Source of the DNA: an uncultured bacterium
GTDB taxonomy: Bacteria; CSSED10-310; CALFER01
Length of the DNA: 64,000 bases
Assembly: GCA_937951895.1 (NCBI GenBank)
Contig: CALFER010000059.1
Location: forward strand, 1 to 64,000
Direction of reading: 5' to 3'
Positions 1 through 9,423 of this stretch are shown one piece after another; positions within the stretch are counted from its first letter, which is position 1; each line of letters begins with the position of its first letter. The notes under the pieces are model-generated. The model searched no databases. It had not been told where the DNA came from and worked only from the letters and a program-made list of their open reading frames with translations. A program made the translations under genes and the position numbers.

Positions 1-3000
1 CCGTGGGGGTCGCAGTCGGTGTTCGTGTCGGAGTCGGAGTGGGGCCTGTCGGCGTGGCCGTGGGGGTGCCGCAGGGTTCTTCAACCGTCACGGTCACATC
101 GTCGATGTTCCATCCGGAGTAGACGACCGAGCCGTCCGTGGTGCCCATTGTCCATCGGATCTGCACGGCGGCCTGACCGGCGGCCCACGCGGTCAGATCG
201 TATGTGACCTGGGTCCAGGCGGTATCCTGCATGCTGTCATCCGAGCCGTTTTCCCAGACAGTGTTCCACGTGGAACCATTCGTCGATACCTGGATCCGCG
301 CATGATCGTACGACCCGTCCTCGACGCCCAGCCATCGATAGAAACTCAGTGAAACCGTGTATGCCGTCGAGCAGTTTACTGCCGGAGCGGTCAGTGCATA
401 TTCCGCGATGCTGTTGCCGTAAGCGCCGGCCAGATTGTATCCGTATACGTTGTTACCTGTGTATCCGGCTGTCGGGTCTCCCGAGACACCCGTCGGCTGT
501 CCCCATGCCCACTGTCCTGTCGTTGTCCATCCCGGATTGGTGCTCATGTCGGCCGACATGGCCACGCGGCTCCCCGCTGTGGTGAAATTGTAGTAACTGC
601 CGCCATTAGTGTCCACGGTCGCGTTTCCATAGGCATCTTCCGCTTCGACCTGGAAGAAATACTGCGTGCAGGCAGTCAACCCGGTCAACGTCCGGCTGTG
701 TGTCGTGACATATGCCGTCGCTTCCGAAACGGTCCCGGGCGGTGTCGAAGTCCCGTATCGAACCCGCGATACCGATGGTTCGCTGGTCGTCCACGTGACG
801 GTCGCCGTGAATCCCGTGATTCCCGTTATCTGCACATTTGTGATGACCGGCCCCTGACAGTCCGCGGTCGCCGTATCGTACACCTCCGCCGAACTGCCTT
901 CACAGGCCGCATCGTGGTAGTGCAGCGTGATGGTGTCGCCGTGTGTCAACCGCAGATAACCCGCTCCGGATTGTGACGCCGAACCCTGGATGGTTCCCAC
1001 GAACTCGCCTGTATTCACACCTGTTTCCGTCACAGTAACGGTCTCGGGTGTCGATTCGGTCGTCGACGCGATGGTGACTGTCGCGGTATTGACGGTTGAG
1101 GGGTTGGTATTGAGATCCGAATCCCAGACCCGCATCGTGATCAGGTCGCTGCAGGTATAGATGGTCTGGTCAAGTGCTGCCGCGCCGCATCCTGCTGCCA
1201 TGATCGACAGATTCTTGGTCTGTGGGATCAGATTGTGCCCCGTTACGGTTATCAGTGCCGTTCCGGGCGCAGGCGGGGTGATATGCACGGACGCCAACCC
1301 CGAGGCATTGGTGTATGCGGCACCCAGCAGGCTGCCGTTCATCGTGATCGCGACCAGCGCTCCGGCTCGGGCGGATCCGCCGACCGTCACGGTAACCGGA
1401 AAATCCTGTTCATTCGGTGTCGCTGAATTGGCCGAGGTGATGGTGATGGTCTGAGGAATTCGAGTCACGAAATCCGTCGAAGGATCACCCATCAGATTGT
1501 AGATATCGAAATAATAGGCCGAATTTGTCGCGGAACTCTGTTCGTACACTTCAATCAAACCATAGAAATAGGCCGCAGAAAGCGTATGAACCGAATCCTG
1601 ATACTGACACCGATAGATTTCACGCTGTTCCCAGTCGTCTTCGTCCCAGTAGGAGTTGTTCGATGTGCCCCAGTACGAGATCGATCCCTTGTTCGCAACC
1701 AGCACCCATCGCTCGCCGAACGATACGGTCTGATCGTGCTTGTTCGTTCCGCAGGCAAAAATATTGACATTGCCGTATTTGTCGACATTCGTCAGAGCCT
1801 GAACATTCGAATCCACGAAATGGATGCTGGCCGTTCCTGTGCCGTCGCCGTAGCCGTGCCCCGAATAGCATACGATTCCGCGTCCGGCATTGACGTTCGA
1901 CGCGAAATCCGCCGTCGCGCCACCCAGACGTTCATACACCCAGTGCGGGGTATTGTTCGCCGCATCCACAGGGTCCACGTACGTGTTGAAACAGAATTCA
2001 TGAGTGGCTTCGAGCTGGGTGGCGTGGTCCGTGGCAGCGAGCCAGACGGAATCCTTGAAATAGTCCTTGCTCGGCATCGTCATCTGCTCGAACTGAAGCA
2101 GTTTGTTCAGAAGGTTTTCGACATCGGTCACGGAACGGACCGGAAACCGGCCGATCATGACATCCGGGGTCCAGTATCCCGTTCCTTCCTGCTCCGTATA
2201 CTGATTGTCGTCGGCAGTTCCGGATTCTTCACCCGTATAACATGGGATTGTATTGGTATCGCCGGCCAGCAGGACATAATCCGGAGGATTGCTGCCGATG
2301 TAGGCGGTATGGATCAGGTTATAGATCGTGGTGGTGGTCGCGCCGGAGGGGGCCGTGACCATCGTCACATTGTATCCGCACTGTTCCTTCCAATCGATGA
2401 ACGGGGTCAGAGCAGTCTGATAATCCGTCGCGGCAATGACCAGGTATTCGATGGGGGCGGCGGGAGGAAACGAAAAGTTCTTGCTTTCACCGAAGTTGAT
2501 CAGCATCTGATCGAACACCTGATTGAACGGCTGACTCGCATACCGTTTCGCGCGTTCCAGCGTCACGGCGCGGTCGGCGTTTTTCAGATTCAGATCGATC
2601 GACATGGAAGACACAACGCGAATCGCATTTTTAGCCGGATTGTAAGAAACCGGTGATATCTCGATCACGACGATCCGGTGGCCTCTCATGATATCGTCAT
2701 CGCGGATGGTCACGAGTGCATTGCCGAGCCACTCGTCACGCGCGTAAACGTCATCGTTTTTAATGAATGGTGCCGCTTCGGCCGCGCCGGGCAGTTTTGG
2801 AATCGGCGGTTGCACCGGCACAAGCGGGAGATCCAGAGTCAGGTCCTGTGGCTCTGAAGAATCAATCGTGAGTGTGATTTCCGCTCCGAACGGAACTTCG
2901 ACGAACTTGCGAAGCACGGGCAGTCGCGGAAAACCGTGCTCACCGGAAAATGCGTTTCCCTCGAAATTCAGAATCGTGTGCGTCCCGCCTTTTGTATCCC

Positions 3001-3187
3001 GGGCGACGGCATCGACTCCATGGAGCGCCACATCAAACGCGATCGTCTCCCAGGACTGCATCCGCATCTGCAGTTCCGGCTGGGTTCGATCCGTTCCCTC
3101 AAACGGAATCCAGGCCGCTCCTGCGCTGGACACCCAGGTCAGCACTGCAATAAACAACACCTTCGGCATGAACCTCTTGTCTGACAT
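1..3187 (-). CDS. Gingipain-like (family C25) secreted cysteine peptidase, C-terminus beyond the window
   Basis: Modular exported protease, open from the start to the left edge (about 1,062 codons, no stop). ATG 3187 has AGGAGG six bases upstream and opens a signal peptide (residues 1-25). A C25-type propeptide follows (GFPRLPVL near residue 85), then the catalytic domain (about 235-560) with the family's His in YSGHGYGDG (about 443) and Cys in IFACGTNK (about 478). Behind it come an Ig-like repeat, a fibronectin-like domain (WTTSEPSVSRVRYGT), a jelly-roll-like domain ending YSGWNIDDV and a Pro/Thr linker cut by the edge. The last four modules recur in the C13 peptidase at 55277-58246. By analogy a C-terminal sorting domain should follow the linker, but it lies outside. 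Substrate unknown; role probably protein breakdown outside the cell or on its surface. Confidence 0.9.
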   Translation of the reverse strand, partial: MSDKRFMPKVLFIAVLTWVSSAGAAWIPFEGTDRTQPELQMRMQSWETIAFDVALHGVDAVARDTKGGTHTILNFEGNAFSGEHGFPRLPVLRKFVEVPFGAEITLTIDSSEPQDLTLDLPLVPVQPPIPKLPGAAEAAPFIKNDDVYARDEWLGNALVTIRDDDIMRGHRIVVIEISPVSYNPAKNAIRVVSSMSIDLNLKNADRAVTLERAKRYASQPFNQVFDQMLINFGESKNFSFPPAAPIEYLVIAATDYQTALTPFIDWKEQCGYNVTMVTAPSGATTTTIYNLIHTAYIGSNPPDYVLLAGDTNTIPCYTGEESGTADDNQYTEQEGTGYWTPDVMIGRFPVRSVTDVENLLNKLLQFEQMTMPSKDYFKDSVWLAATDHATQLEATHEFCFNTYVDPVDAANNTPHWVYERLGGATADFASNVNAGRGIVCYSGHGYGDGTGTASIHFVDSNVQALTNVDKYGNVNIFACGTNKHDQTVSFGERWVLVANKGSISYWGTSNNSYWDEDDWEQREIYRCQYQDSVHTLSAAYFYGLIEVYEQSSATNSAYYFDIYNLMGDPSTDFVTRIPQTITITSANSATPNEQDFPVTVTVGGSARAGALVAITMNGSLLGAAYTNASGLASVHITPPAPGTALITVTGHNLIPQTKNLSIMAAGCGAAALDQTIYTCSDLITMRVWDSDLNTNPSTVNTATVTIASTTESTPETVTVTETGVNTGEFVGTIQGSASQSGAGYLRLTHGDTITLHYHDAACEGSSAEVYDTATADCQGPVITNVQITGITGFTATVTWTTSEPSVSRVRYGTSTPPGTVSEATAYVTTHSRTLTGLTACTQYFFQVEAEDAYGNATVDTNGGSYYNFTTAGSRVAMSADMSTNPGWTTTGQWAWGQPTGVSGDPTAGYTGNNVYGYNLAGAYGNSIAEYALTAPAVNCSTAYTVSLSFYRWLGVEDGSYDHARIQVSTNGSTWNTVWENGSDDSMQDTAWTQVTYDLTAWAAGQAAVQIRWTMGTTDGSVVYSGWNIDDVTVTVEEPCGTPTATPTGPTPTPTRTPTATPT

Positions 3188-3229
3188 GAAGATCCTCCTT
3201 CCCCCTCTCAAATCGACAGGAGAATAGTG

Positions 3230-3258
3230 AATATAGCGATATGCGCGCGTAATATCAA
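3230..3258 (-). promoter_or_regulatory. Sigma-70-type promoter of the C25 peptidase gene
   Basis: On the minus strand TTGATA (3258-3253) is separated by 17 bases from TATATT (3235-3230). The start codon is at 3187, leaving a leader of about 35 bases. Good match to the consensus in spacing and sequence, not tested. Confidence 0.6.
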
Positions 3259-3404
3259 ACTATCCACCATGGCTCGTTCGTTTGAATCCGACATCTCGAC
3301 GACAGGCTGTTCCGGCTCGATTCATCCGCTTGCTTCCTGCCGTTTCCCGCGCTATTAATCTGACGTCGCGAACCCTTCGTTACCCTCAGCCCACAGGAGT
3401 CACC

Positions 3405-5261
3405 ATGCGACAGAATGCCATCCACCATGCGTTTGGGATACTGATCATGACATTGACCGCCTCCCTGGCTCCCGCAAGTCTCGCCGAACTCCCGGATCTG
3501 GCACTCCGGCATCGGGATGCGCTGGGAGGAGAAGCCGCCATCCGCGCGGTGACGTCGGCCCGTTTTCTGTCCGATGTCCGGATCGTCATGATCAAAGGCA
3601 TCATCGAAGAGATGTATGTAGCGCCCGAGAACTACTTTGTCAGGATCAAGACACCCGTCATGGAACAGACGCAGGGAGAATCGGACGGCGTCGAATGGAC
3701 ACTCGACCAGAACGGACAGGTGGTGATGAAGGAACTGGTGAACGGGGACGGCATCGCGTCGGCGCCGGTCATCCCGATGTTCCAGTATCTGTTTCCGGGT
3801 ACGGGATACGAACTGGAGGACGGGGGCATCGAAGCGCGGGATGAGCGGGATTACAGAGTGCTTCGTGTGACGGATGTTCGGCGACAGACGACCCGGACTC
3901 TGCTTCTGAACCCGGAGACATTCCTTGCTGAACGGATCGACGAGATTGAAGACGGGATTCCGGTCACGACGCATCTGAGCGATTACCGCGAGGTGTCAGG
4001 GGTGCAGATTCCGTTCACCACCGTCCAGTACATCCAGATGGCCGGCATGCCCGAGACTCATATTGCATTGAACTCCGCCGAGTTCAACATCAGTATTCCT
4101 CCGCGCGTTTTCGATCCTCCGATATCAGCGCGTCGCGATTTCACGTTCCCGGAAGGGAAAACACGTCACATGGTCGATCTCACCCGTATCGGCGATCACC
4201 TCCTGCTTCCCGTCCGAATCAACCAAAAAGGGCCGTATCTGTTCTTGCTGGATTCCGGAGCGGCAGCCACGATTCTGAATCGGTCTCTCGCCAAAGACCT
4301 CGGTCTTGAAATCACGGAAGGCATGCAGGCTCTGGGTGTCGGCGGGAGCGAAGTGTTCGGAGCCTGTCAGATCGATTCGCTCGATATCGATGGGTTCTCG
4401 ATTCAGAACCTGAAGATCTACTCCGGCGATCTCGATGCCCTCGGCACGGCACTCGGCGTCGATATCCAGGGGATTCTCGGGTATGACCTTTTCGCACGCG
4501 CCGTCATCAAGCTCGATATCCGGGCATGTCTCATGACGCTGATCGAACCGACCAGTTTCAAGTATTCGGGCGAGGGCAGTGTTGTAAAGGGAGAGATCAC
4601 GGGCGGACTCATGCAGATCGAAGCGACGCTCGATGAGCAATGGACGGGCACGTTTCGGATCGATACCGGCGCAGCGGGAGCGCTCCATCTGCACAGCCCG
4701 TTCGTGAACAGGAACGGACTGCTCGAAGCCTATACGCCTCACATTGAAATGAACACCATGGGGGCCGGCGGGACCACCCCGACGGTCTTCACGCGTGCCA
4801 AACGGTTCGATCTGGGCGGATACCGGTTCGACCGTCCCATCGTGACTCTCCAGACATCGGAAACCGGCGGCGCGCTGGCGATGCGCGATTCGATCGGAAC
4901 GATCGGGAATGATATCTGGTCACGCTTCACGATCTATTTCGACTATCCCCGAAAACGAATCATTCTCGAATCCAATCCCGACTTCGATGTTCCTCTGCAC
5001 ATGATCCGCTCCGGGATATCAGCCGTTCGAAGGGACGCCGCCCTGGTCGTGCTCGGAACCATACCGGGAAGTCCCGGGGCCAGAAAAAAACTCCTGCCGG
5101 GAGACCGGATCATCGCGATCGACGGGGTGGCGATCACCTCCATGAGTGATCTGGATTGGCGGGCGGCGCTCGATGGGGATGCCGGCGAGAAGGTCAAGCT
5201 GAAGATCGAGAGAGACGACCGGGTATTGTCGCGCACAATCCGTCTTGCGGACTATCTCTGA
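3405..5261 (+). CDS. Exported protein with two aspartyl-protease domains and a C-terminal PDZ domain
   Basis: 618 residues. The start at 3405 is chosen over an upstream in-frame ATG at 3282 because ACAGGAG lies just before it and it gives a clean signal peptide (ending ASLAELP near residue 27). The N-terminal part (about 30-230) looks like a LolA/LppX-type beta fold that carries lipid or lipoprotein in relatives. Two retropepsin-type halves follow, each with its catalytic Asp: LLDSGAAAT near 282 and RIDTGAAGA near 419. Both in one chain could make a pseudo-dimeric pepsin-like active site. Residues 535-618 form a PDZ domain (LLPGDRIIAIDGVAI). Probably periplasmic; substrate unknown. The domain calls are from motifs. 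Confidence 0.8.
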   Translation: MRQNAIHHAFGILIMTLTASLAPASLAELPDLALRHRDALGGEAAIRAVTSARFLSDVRIVMIKGIIEEMYVAPENYFVRIKTPVMEQTQGESDGVEWTLDQNGQVVMKELVNGDGIASAPVIPMFQYLFPGTGYELEDGGIEARDERDYRVLRVTDVRRQTTRTLLLNPETFLAERIDEIEDGIPVTTHLSDYREVSGVQIPFTTVQYIQMAGMPETHIALNSAEFNISIPPRVFDPPISARRDFTFPEGKTRHMVDLTRIGDHLLLPVRINQKGPYLFLLDSGAAATILNRSLAKDLGLEITEGMQALGVGGSEVFGACQIDSLDIDGFSIQNLKIYSGDLDALGTALGVDIQGILGYDLFARAVIKLDIRACLMTLIEPTSFKYSGEGSVVKGEITGGLMQIEATLDEQWTGTFRIDTGAAGALHLHSPFVNRNGLLEAYTPHIEMNTMGAGGTTPTVFTRAKRFDLGGYRFDRPIVTLQTSETGGALAMRDSIGTIGNDIWSRFTIYFDYPRKRIILESNPDFDVPLHMIRSGISAVRRDAALVVLGTIPGSPGARKKLLPGDRIIAIDGVAITSMSDLDWRAALDGDAGEKVKLKIERDDRVLSRTIRLADYL

Positions 5262-5331
5262 ACCGTCCCGGACCGGCCAACGCGATCCGCTGAAAAAAAC
5301 AGTTCAACACGCTATTTATTCGCTCGCGTTG

Positions 5332-5340
5332 TGCTATACT
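5332..5340 (+). promoter_or_regulatory. Extended -10 promoter element of the FKBP gene
   Basis: TGCTATACT has the extended TG and a good -10 hexamer (TATACT, 5335-5340), 47 bases before the ATG at 5387. The -35 region is poor, as is common for extended -10 promoters. Confidence 0.45.
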
Positions 5341-5386
5341 GCCGCGGTTTTAACCGCCGGTATCCGGCATGAAGGAGATTCTCCAG

Positions 5387-6115
5387 ATGAAAAAATTCCT
5401 AGCGTTTCTCACGATCGGCGCTCTGACGATAACAACGCTGAACGCAGCAGAACCCAAAGTCGAACTCAAGGACACCAAAGACAAGATCAGCTACAGCATC
5501 GGGGTCAACATCGGATCCTCCCTGAAGAAGGAAAACTTCGATCTCAACGTGGATCTCGTACTCAAAGGCCTCAAGGAAGCTCTCGCAGGCGGCACGCTTC
5601 TGATGACCGAGCAGGAGATGCAGGACACGTTGATGACATTCCAGAAAGAGATCATGGACAAGCAGAAGGAGCAGGCGAAAGTGGCAGGCGAAAAGAACAA
5701 GAAGGAAGGCGACGCCTTCCTGGCAGAAAATGCGAAGAAAAGCGGCGTGAAAGTGACGTCGAGCGGTCTTCAGTACAAGGTTGTGACGGAAGGCAAGGGC
5801 GAAAAAGCGAAAGCCACCGATACGGTGTCGGTCCACTACAAGGGCACATTGATCGACGGAACAGTGTTCGACAGCTCGATCGAACGCGGCCAGCCCGCCA
5901 CCTTCCCGGTCAATGGTGTCATCCCCGGATGGACCGAAGCCCTGCAACTGATGTCGGTCGGCTCCAAATATGAACTCGCCATCCCCTCGAATCTCGCATA
6001 CGGCGAACGCGGTGCCGGCGGCGACATCGGCCCGAACGCCACGTTGATATTTGAAGTCGAGCTTCTCGGAATCAATCCGGCCAATGCCGGAGATCCGGCG
6101 CCGGCCACGAAGTAA
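5387..6115 (+). CDS. FKBP-type peptidyl-prolyl cis-trans isomerase, Mip/FkpA-like, exported
   Basis: 242 residues; speeds proline isomerisation during folding of exported proteins in the periplasm. Start 5387 follows GAAGGAGATT and opens a signal peptide (MKKFLAFLTIGALTITTLNA); the ATG at 5369 is inside the ribosome-binding site. Residues 25-130 form a charged helical region like the Mip/FkpA dimerisation arm (KISYSIGVNIGSSL). The FKBP domain (about 135-235) has the usual VHYKGTLIDGTVFDSS and IPSNLAYGERGAG segments. It is a monocistron or the first gene before fusA, with a strong hairpin between them. Its job fits a cell that exports large proteases. Confidence 0.93.
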   Translation: MKKFLAFLTIGALTITTLNAAEPKVELKDTKDKISYSIGVNIGSSLKKENFDLNVDLVLKGLKEALAGGTLLMTEQEMQDTLMTFQKEIMDKQKEQAKVAGEKNKKEGDAFLAENAKKSGVKVTSSGLQYKVVTEGKGEKAKATDTVSVHYKGTLIDGTVFDSSIERGQPATFPVNGVIPGWTEALQLMSVGSKYELAIPSNLAYGERGAGGDIGPNATLIFEVELLGINPANAGDPAPATK

Positions 6116-6136
6116 CCTTTTTCCAAAGCGGTTTAT

Positions 6137-6166
6137 CCCCCCTCTCGGTTCATCCGATGAGGGGGG
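6137..6166 (+). terminator. Strong hairpin between the FKBP gene and fusA, overlapping the fusA ribosome-binding site
   Basis: CCCCCCTC (6137-6144) pairs with GAGGGGGG (6159-6166). TCGG/CCGA extends the stem inward with one bulged T, around a five-base loop. TGTGA and TTTTT follow, and the fusA ATG is at 6177. It has the look of an intrinsic terminator. The G-rich arm is also the only purine-rich stretch that could serve fusA as a ribosome-binding site, so it may regulate fusA translation or readthrough. Confidence 0.6.
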
Positions 6167-6176
6167 TGTGATTTTT

Positions 6177-8243
6177 ATGAGCCAGAAAACATTACGCAAT
6201 ATCGGAATCGCGGCGCACATCGACGCCGGAAAGACAACCGTCACGGAGCGGATCCTGTATTTCACGGGAACGACGCACAAAATCGGAGAAGTCCATAATG
6301 GTCAGGCGACCATGGATTTCATGAAACAGGAGCAGGAACGCGGCATCACCATCGCCTCGGCCGCCATCTCCTGCCAGTGGAACGATTGCCGGATCAACAT
6401 CATCGATACACCCGGACATGTGGATTTCACGGTGGAAGTCGAGCGCTCATTGAGGGTTCTGGACGGACTGATCGCCGTGTTCTGCGCGGTCAGCGGGGTG
6501 GAACCTCAGTCGCGGACCGTCTGGCATCAGGCCGACACCTATCATGTCCCCAGACTGGCCTTCGTCAACAAGATGGATCGGGCCGGCGCTGATTTTCTGC
6601 GGTGTGTGGACATGATGAACGAGGAACTCGAAGCCAACGCCGTCGCCATCCAGTTGCCCATCGGGGCCGAAGACCTCTTCTCGGGCGTCGTCGATCTGAT
6701 CACCGGAAAAGCCTATGAAAACACCGACAGCAACCGGAAAGAAATCCCGGTTCCGGAATCGATGACCGGAGCCGTGCAGACGGCCCGATCGATCCTGATC
6801 GAAAAACTGGCGGATTTCGATGACGGAATTCTCACCGCCTTCGTCGGCGGCGATCCGGTTCCCGATGACATGTTGCGGGAAGCTGTCCGATCCTGCGCCC
6901 TGCGCTCGCTGATCACCCCCGTGCTCTGCGGCGCTGCCTACAAGAACATCGGCATCAAATCACTGCTCGATGCAGTGATCGACTACCTCCCGTCGCCGCT
7001 CGAAGCGCTGCCGGTCACGGGATCGGATCCGGATGATCCCGAACGGGTGATTTCACGGAAACCATCCACTCACGATCCGTTCGCCGCTCTGGCATTCAAA
7101 ATCATCTTCGACCCCTTCGTCGGGCAGCAGACGTTCGTCCGGATCTACTCCGGCGTCATCCACAAGGGTGACACGGTTTACAACGCCTCCAAGGGTCGCC
7201 GCGAACGGATCCTCAGGATTCTCAGGATCCGCGCGAAGGAACGGATCGACATGGAGTCCGCCGAGGCCGGCGATATCGTCGCTTTCATCGGGATGAAAAT
7301 CACCTCGACGGGGAACACGCTGTGCGATGAAGACAAACCGATCCTTCTCGAACAGATCCGCATCCCCGACACGGTGATCAGCCTGAAGGTGACGGCACCC
7401 TCCAAGGAGGAGTCGGATCGGCTGAGTTCGGCGTTGACGAAGCTGGCGCTGGAAGATCCGTCGTTCCTGATCCGACACGATCCGGAAACCCGCGAGACAA
7501 TTCTGTCGGGTATGGGTGAACTGCATCTGGAAGTGCTGGTCGACCGTCTGCGGCAGGATTATGGAGTGACGGTCGAAACCGGACGGCCGGCGGTGGCGTA
7601 TCGCGAAACGGTCGCCGGCGAGGCCACTCTGGAGTATCGTCATGTCAAGCAGACCGGCGGTCACGGCCAGTTCGCGGTGGTCAAGTTCCGCATCGAGCCC
7701 AATCCGCAGGGAGGGTTCGAGTTCGAAGACCGGACCAAAGGTGGTGTCATTCCCGCCGAATACATTCCCGCAATCCAGAAAGGCATTCTCGATGCGCTGC
7801 AGGAAGGGCCGCTGGCCGGTTTCCCCGTCATCAACACCCGAATCGTGCTCGTGGACGGAAAAAGCCACGAAGTCGACTCCAGCGAGATGGCGTTCCGAAC
7901 CGCAGCGTCTGCCTGTTTCCGCGATGTCTTCCGCAAAGCATCTCCCCGGCTGCTCGAACCCCTCATGAAACTCGATATCGCCACGCCGGATGACTTCATC
8001 GGCTCGATCGTCGCCGACCTGAATCGACGCCGGGGACGAATTCTCAGCATGCGCCGATACCGGAAAGGCTCCCAGAAACTCACGGGTGTCGTCCCTCTGG
8101 CTGAAATGTTCGGGTACGCGACAACGATCCGATCCATTTCAAGCGGCCGGGCCAATCACGCCATGGAATTCGATCATTACGAGCCACTCGCCCAGTCGCT
8201 TCAGGAAGCGGTGATTGCGGATCTGCGAGCCGAGAAGGGCTGA
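6177..8243 (+). CDS. fusA: Elongation factor G (translation GTPase)
   Basis: 688 residues, the usual length. EF-G drives ribosomal translocation with GTP. G motifs are intact: AHIDAGKTT near residue 15, ERGIT, DTPGHVDF near 77 and NKMD near 131. Domain IV and the C-terminal SGRANHAMEFDHYEP are present. I chose 6177 because the protein family starts with MSQKTLRNIGIAAH; the ORF extends upstream only through the terminator hairpin. It is not beside ribosomal protein genes, so it may be a second EF-G copy rather than the str-operon copy; the sequence does not decide. The methyltransferase gene follows after 13 bases. Confidence 0.93.
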   Translation: MSQKTLRNIGIAAHIDAGKTTVTERILYFTGTTHKIGEVHNGQATMDFMKQEQERGITIASAAISCQWNDCRINIIDTPGHVDFTVEVERSLRVLDGLIAVFCAVSGVEPQSRTVWHQADTYHVPRLAFVNKMDRAGADFLRCVDMMNEELEANAVAIQLPIGAEDLFSGVVDLITGKAYENTDSNRKEIPVPESMTGAVQTARSILIEKLADFDDGILTAFVGGDPVPDDMLREAVRSCALRSLITPVLCGAAYKNIGIKSLLDAVIDYLPSPLEALPVTGSDPDDPERVISRKPSTHDPFAALAFKIIFDPFVGQQTFVRIYSGVIHKGDTVYNASKGRRERILRILRIRAKERIDMESAEAGDIVAFIGMKITSTGNTLCDEDKPILLEQIRIPDTVISLKVTAPSKEESDRLSSALTKLALEDPSFLIRHDPETRETILSGMGELHLEVLVDRLRQDYGVTVETGRPAVAYRETVAGEATLEYRHVKQTGGHGQFAVVKFRIEPNPQGGFEFEDRTKGGVIPAEYIPAIQKGILDALQEGPLAGFPVINTRIVLVDGKSHEVDSSEMAFRTAASACFRDVFRKASPRLLEPLMKLDIATPDDFIGSIVADLNRRRGRILSMRRYRKGSQKLTGVVPLAEMFGYATTIRSISSGRANHAMEFDHYEPLAQSLQEAVIADLRAEKG

Positions 8244-8256
8244 CCGGCATTCCATC

Positions 8257-9423
8257 ATGAACCTCGTCGCGATCACCGCTTTCGGCCTCGAATCCTTCGT
8301 CAAACATGAACTCACTGCGTTGGGATTCTCCCCCTCCGCTGTCGACAACGGTCGCGTGTTCTTCGACGGCGATCCGCGTGCAATCGCCCGGACCAATATC
8401 AATCTGCGGGTCGCGGACAGGGTCCAGATCGTCCTGAGCCGATTCCACTCGGAGGACTTCGACAGTTTCTTCGAAGGAATCCGGAATGTGGCCTGGAAGG
8501 AATTCATCCCGGCAGATGCCCGAATCGTCGTCTCGGTACATTCCACAAAATCCGCACTTCGAAGCGCCGTCACGTGCCAGTCGATGGCCAAAAAAGCGAT
8601 CATCGGCGTCCTGCTCGATGGTCAGACCGGACGCCGGGTCAAGGAAACCGGATCCGACATCCGGATCGATATCGGCATCCGCAACAACGACGTCACACTC
8701 GCGATCGATACCAGCGGGGCCGGCTTGCACAAGAGGGGATACCGGTTGGACGCGGTCGAAGCGCCTCTGCGCGAAACTCTTGCGGCGGCCATGGTCATCG
8801 AAAGCCGCTGGAACCCCTCACGGATACTGGCCGACCCGTTCTGCGGCTCGGGAACGATCGCGATTGAAGCCGCGTTGATCGGCCGTCGCATCGCCCCGGG
8901 CATCCGTCGATCGTTTGCAGCAGAAAACTGGCCCTGGATCTCCGGAGCGATCTGGAAAGAGGCGCGGGCGAAGGCTCGCGAGGCGGAAATCCAGGCAGAT
9001 TTCCACATTCTGGCGTCCGATATCGACTATTTCGCGCTGAAGGCCGCCGAGCAGAATGCGGAACGAGCCGGTGTCGCGCGCAACATTCGTTTCCAGAAAA
9101 AACCGGCTTCCGAGTTTCGCTCCCGAAAAGCCTATGGATGCCTCGTCAGCAACCCGCCCTACGGCGAGCGAATCGGGGACCGCGAAACATCCGCGCGCCT
9201 CTATCGGGATCTCAAAACCGTCTTCAGCAGTCTCGATCGCTGGAGCGCCTTCATCCTGTCCGGGCACGATGATTTTCAGAAGCACTTCGGGAAATGCTCG
9301 AAAAACAGGAAACTCTACAACAGCACCATCCGCTGCTATCTGTACGAGTATCTCGGAGCACTGCCGCCGATCGAGAAAGCTCCATTACCCGGAGCCGATC
9401 CGACCGGTGACGTCCAGAATTAG
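8257..9423 (+). CDS. THUMP-domain class I SAM-dependent RNA methyltransferase (RlmL N-half / COG0116 type)
   Basis: 388 residues. The N-terminal third carries a ferredoxin-like and THUMP RNA-binding region (about 1-155). The Rossmann-fold methyltransferase follows, with ADPFCGSGTIAIEAALIG near residue 192 as SAM-binding motif and NPPYGERIGD near 298 as catalytic motif of N2-guanine methyltransferases. It therefore probably methylates guanine in 23S rRNA, though tRNA relatives exist. Start 8257 (MNLVAITAFGLE) matches the family; the longer ORF from 8215 overlaps fusA. Thirteen bases after fusA, so probably co-transcribed, giving a translation pair. Its 3' end overlaps the convergent App1-like gene by 39 bases. 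Confidence 0.9.
   Translation: MNLVAITAFGLESFVKHELTALGFSPSAVDNGRVFFDGDPRAIARTNINLRVADRVQIVLSRFHSEDFDSFFEGIRNVAWKEFIPADARIVVSVHSTKSALRSAVTCQSMAKKAIIGVLLDGQTGRRVKETGSDIRIDIGIRNNDVTLAIDTSGAGLHKRGYRLDAVEAPLRETLAAAMVIESRWNPSRILADPFCGSGTIAIEAALIGRRIAPGIRRSFAAENWPWISGAIWKEARAKAREAEIQADFHILASDIDYFALKAAEQNAERAGVARNIRFQKKPASEFRSRKAYGCLVSNPPYGERIGDRETSARLYRDLKTVFSSLDRWSAFILSGHDDFQKHFGKCSKNRKLYNSTIRCYLYEYLGALPPIEKAPLPGADPTGDVQN

Noticed and set aside
1586..2656. Long plus-strand ORF (356 codons) inside the C25 peptidase gene
   Set aside because: Antisense shadow: the minus-strand frame is a continuous, motif-rich protease with signal peptide; this frame has no start site or recognisable motif.
3270..3285. 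TTTGAATC upstream of the C25 peptidase, similar to part of the enhancer dyad
   Set aside because: Only one half of the dyad is present and no sigma-54 box lies downstream; the gene has a good sigma-70 promoter.
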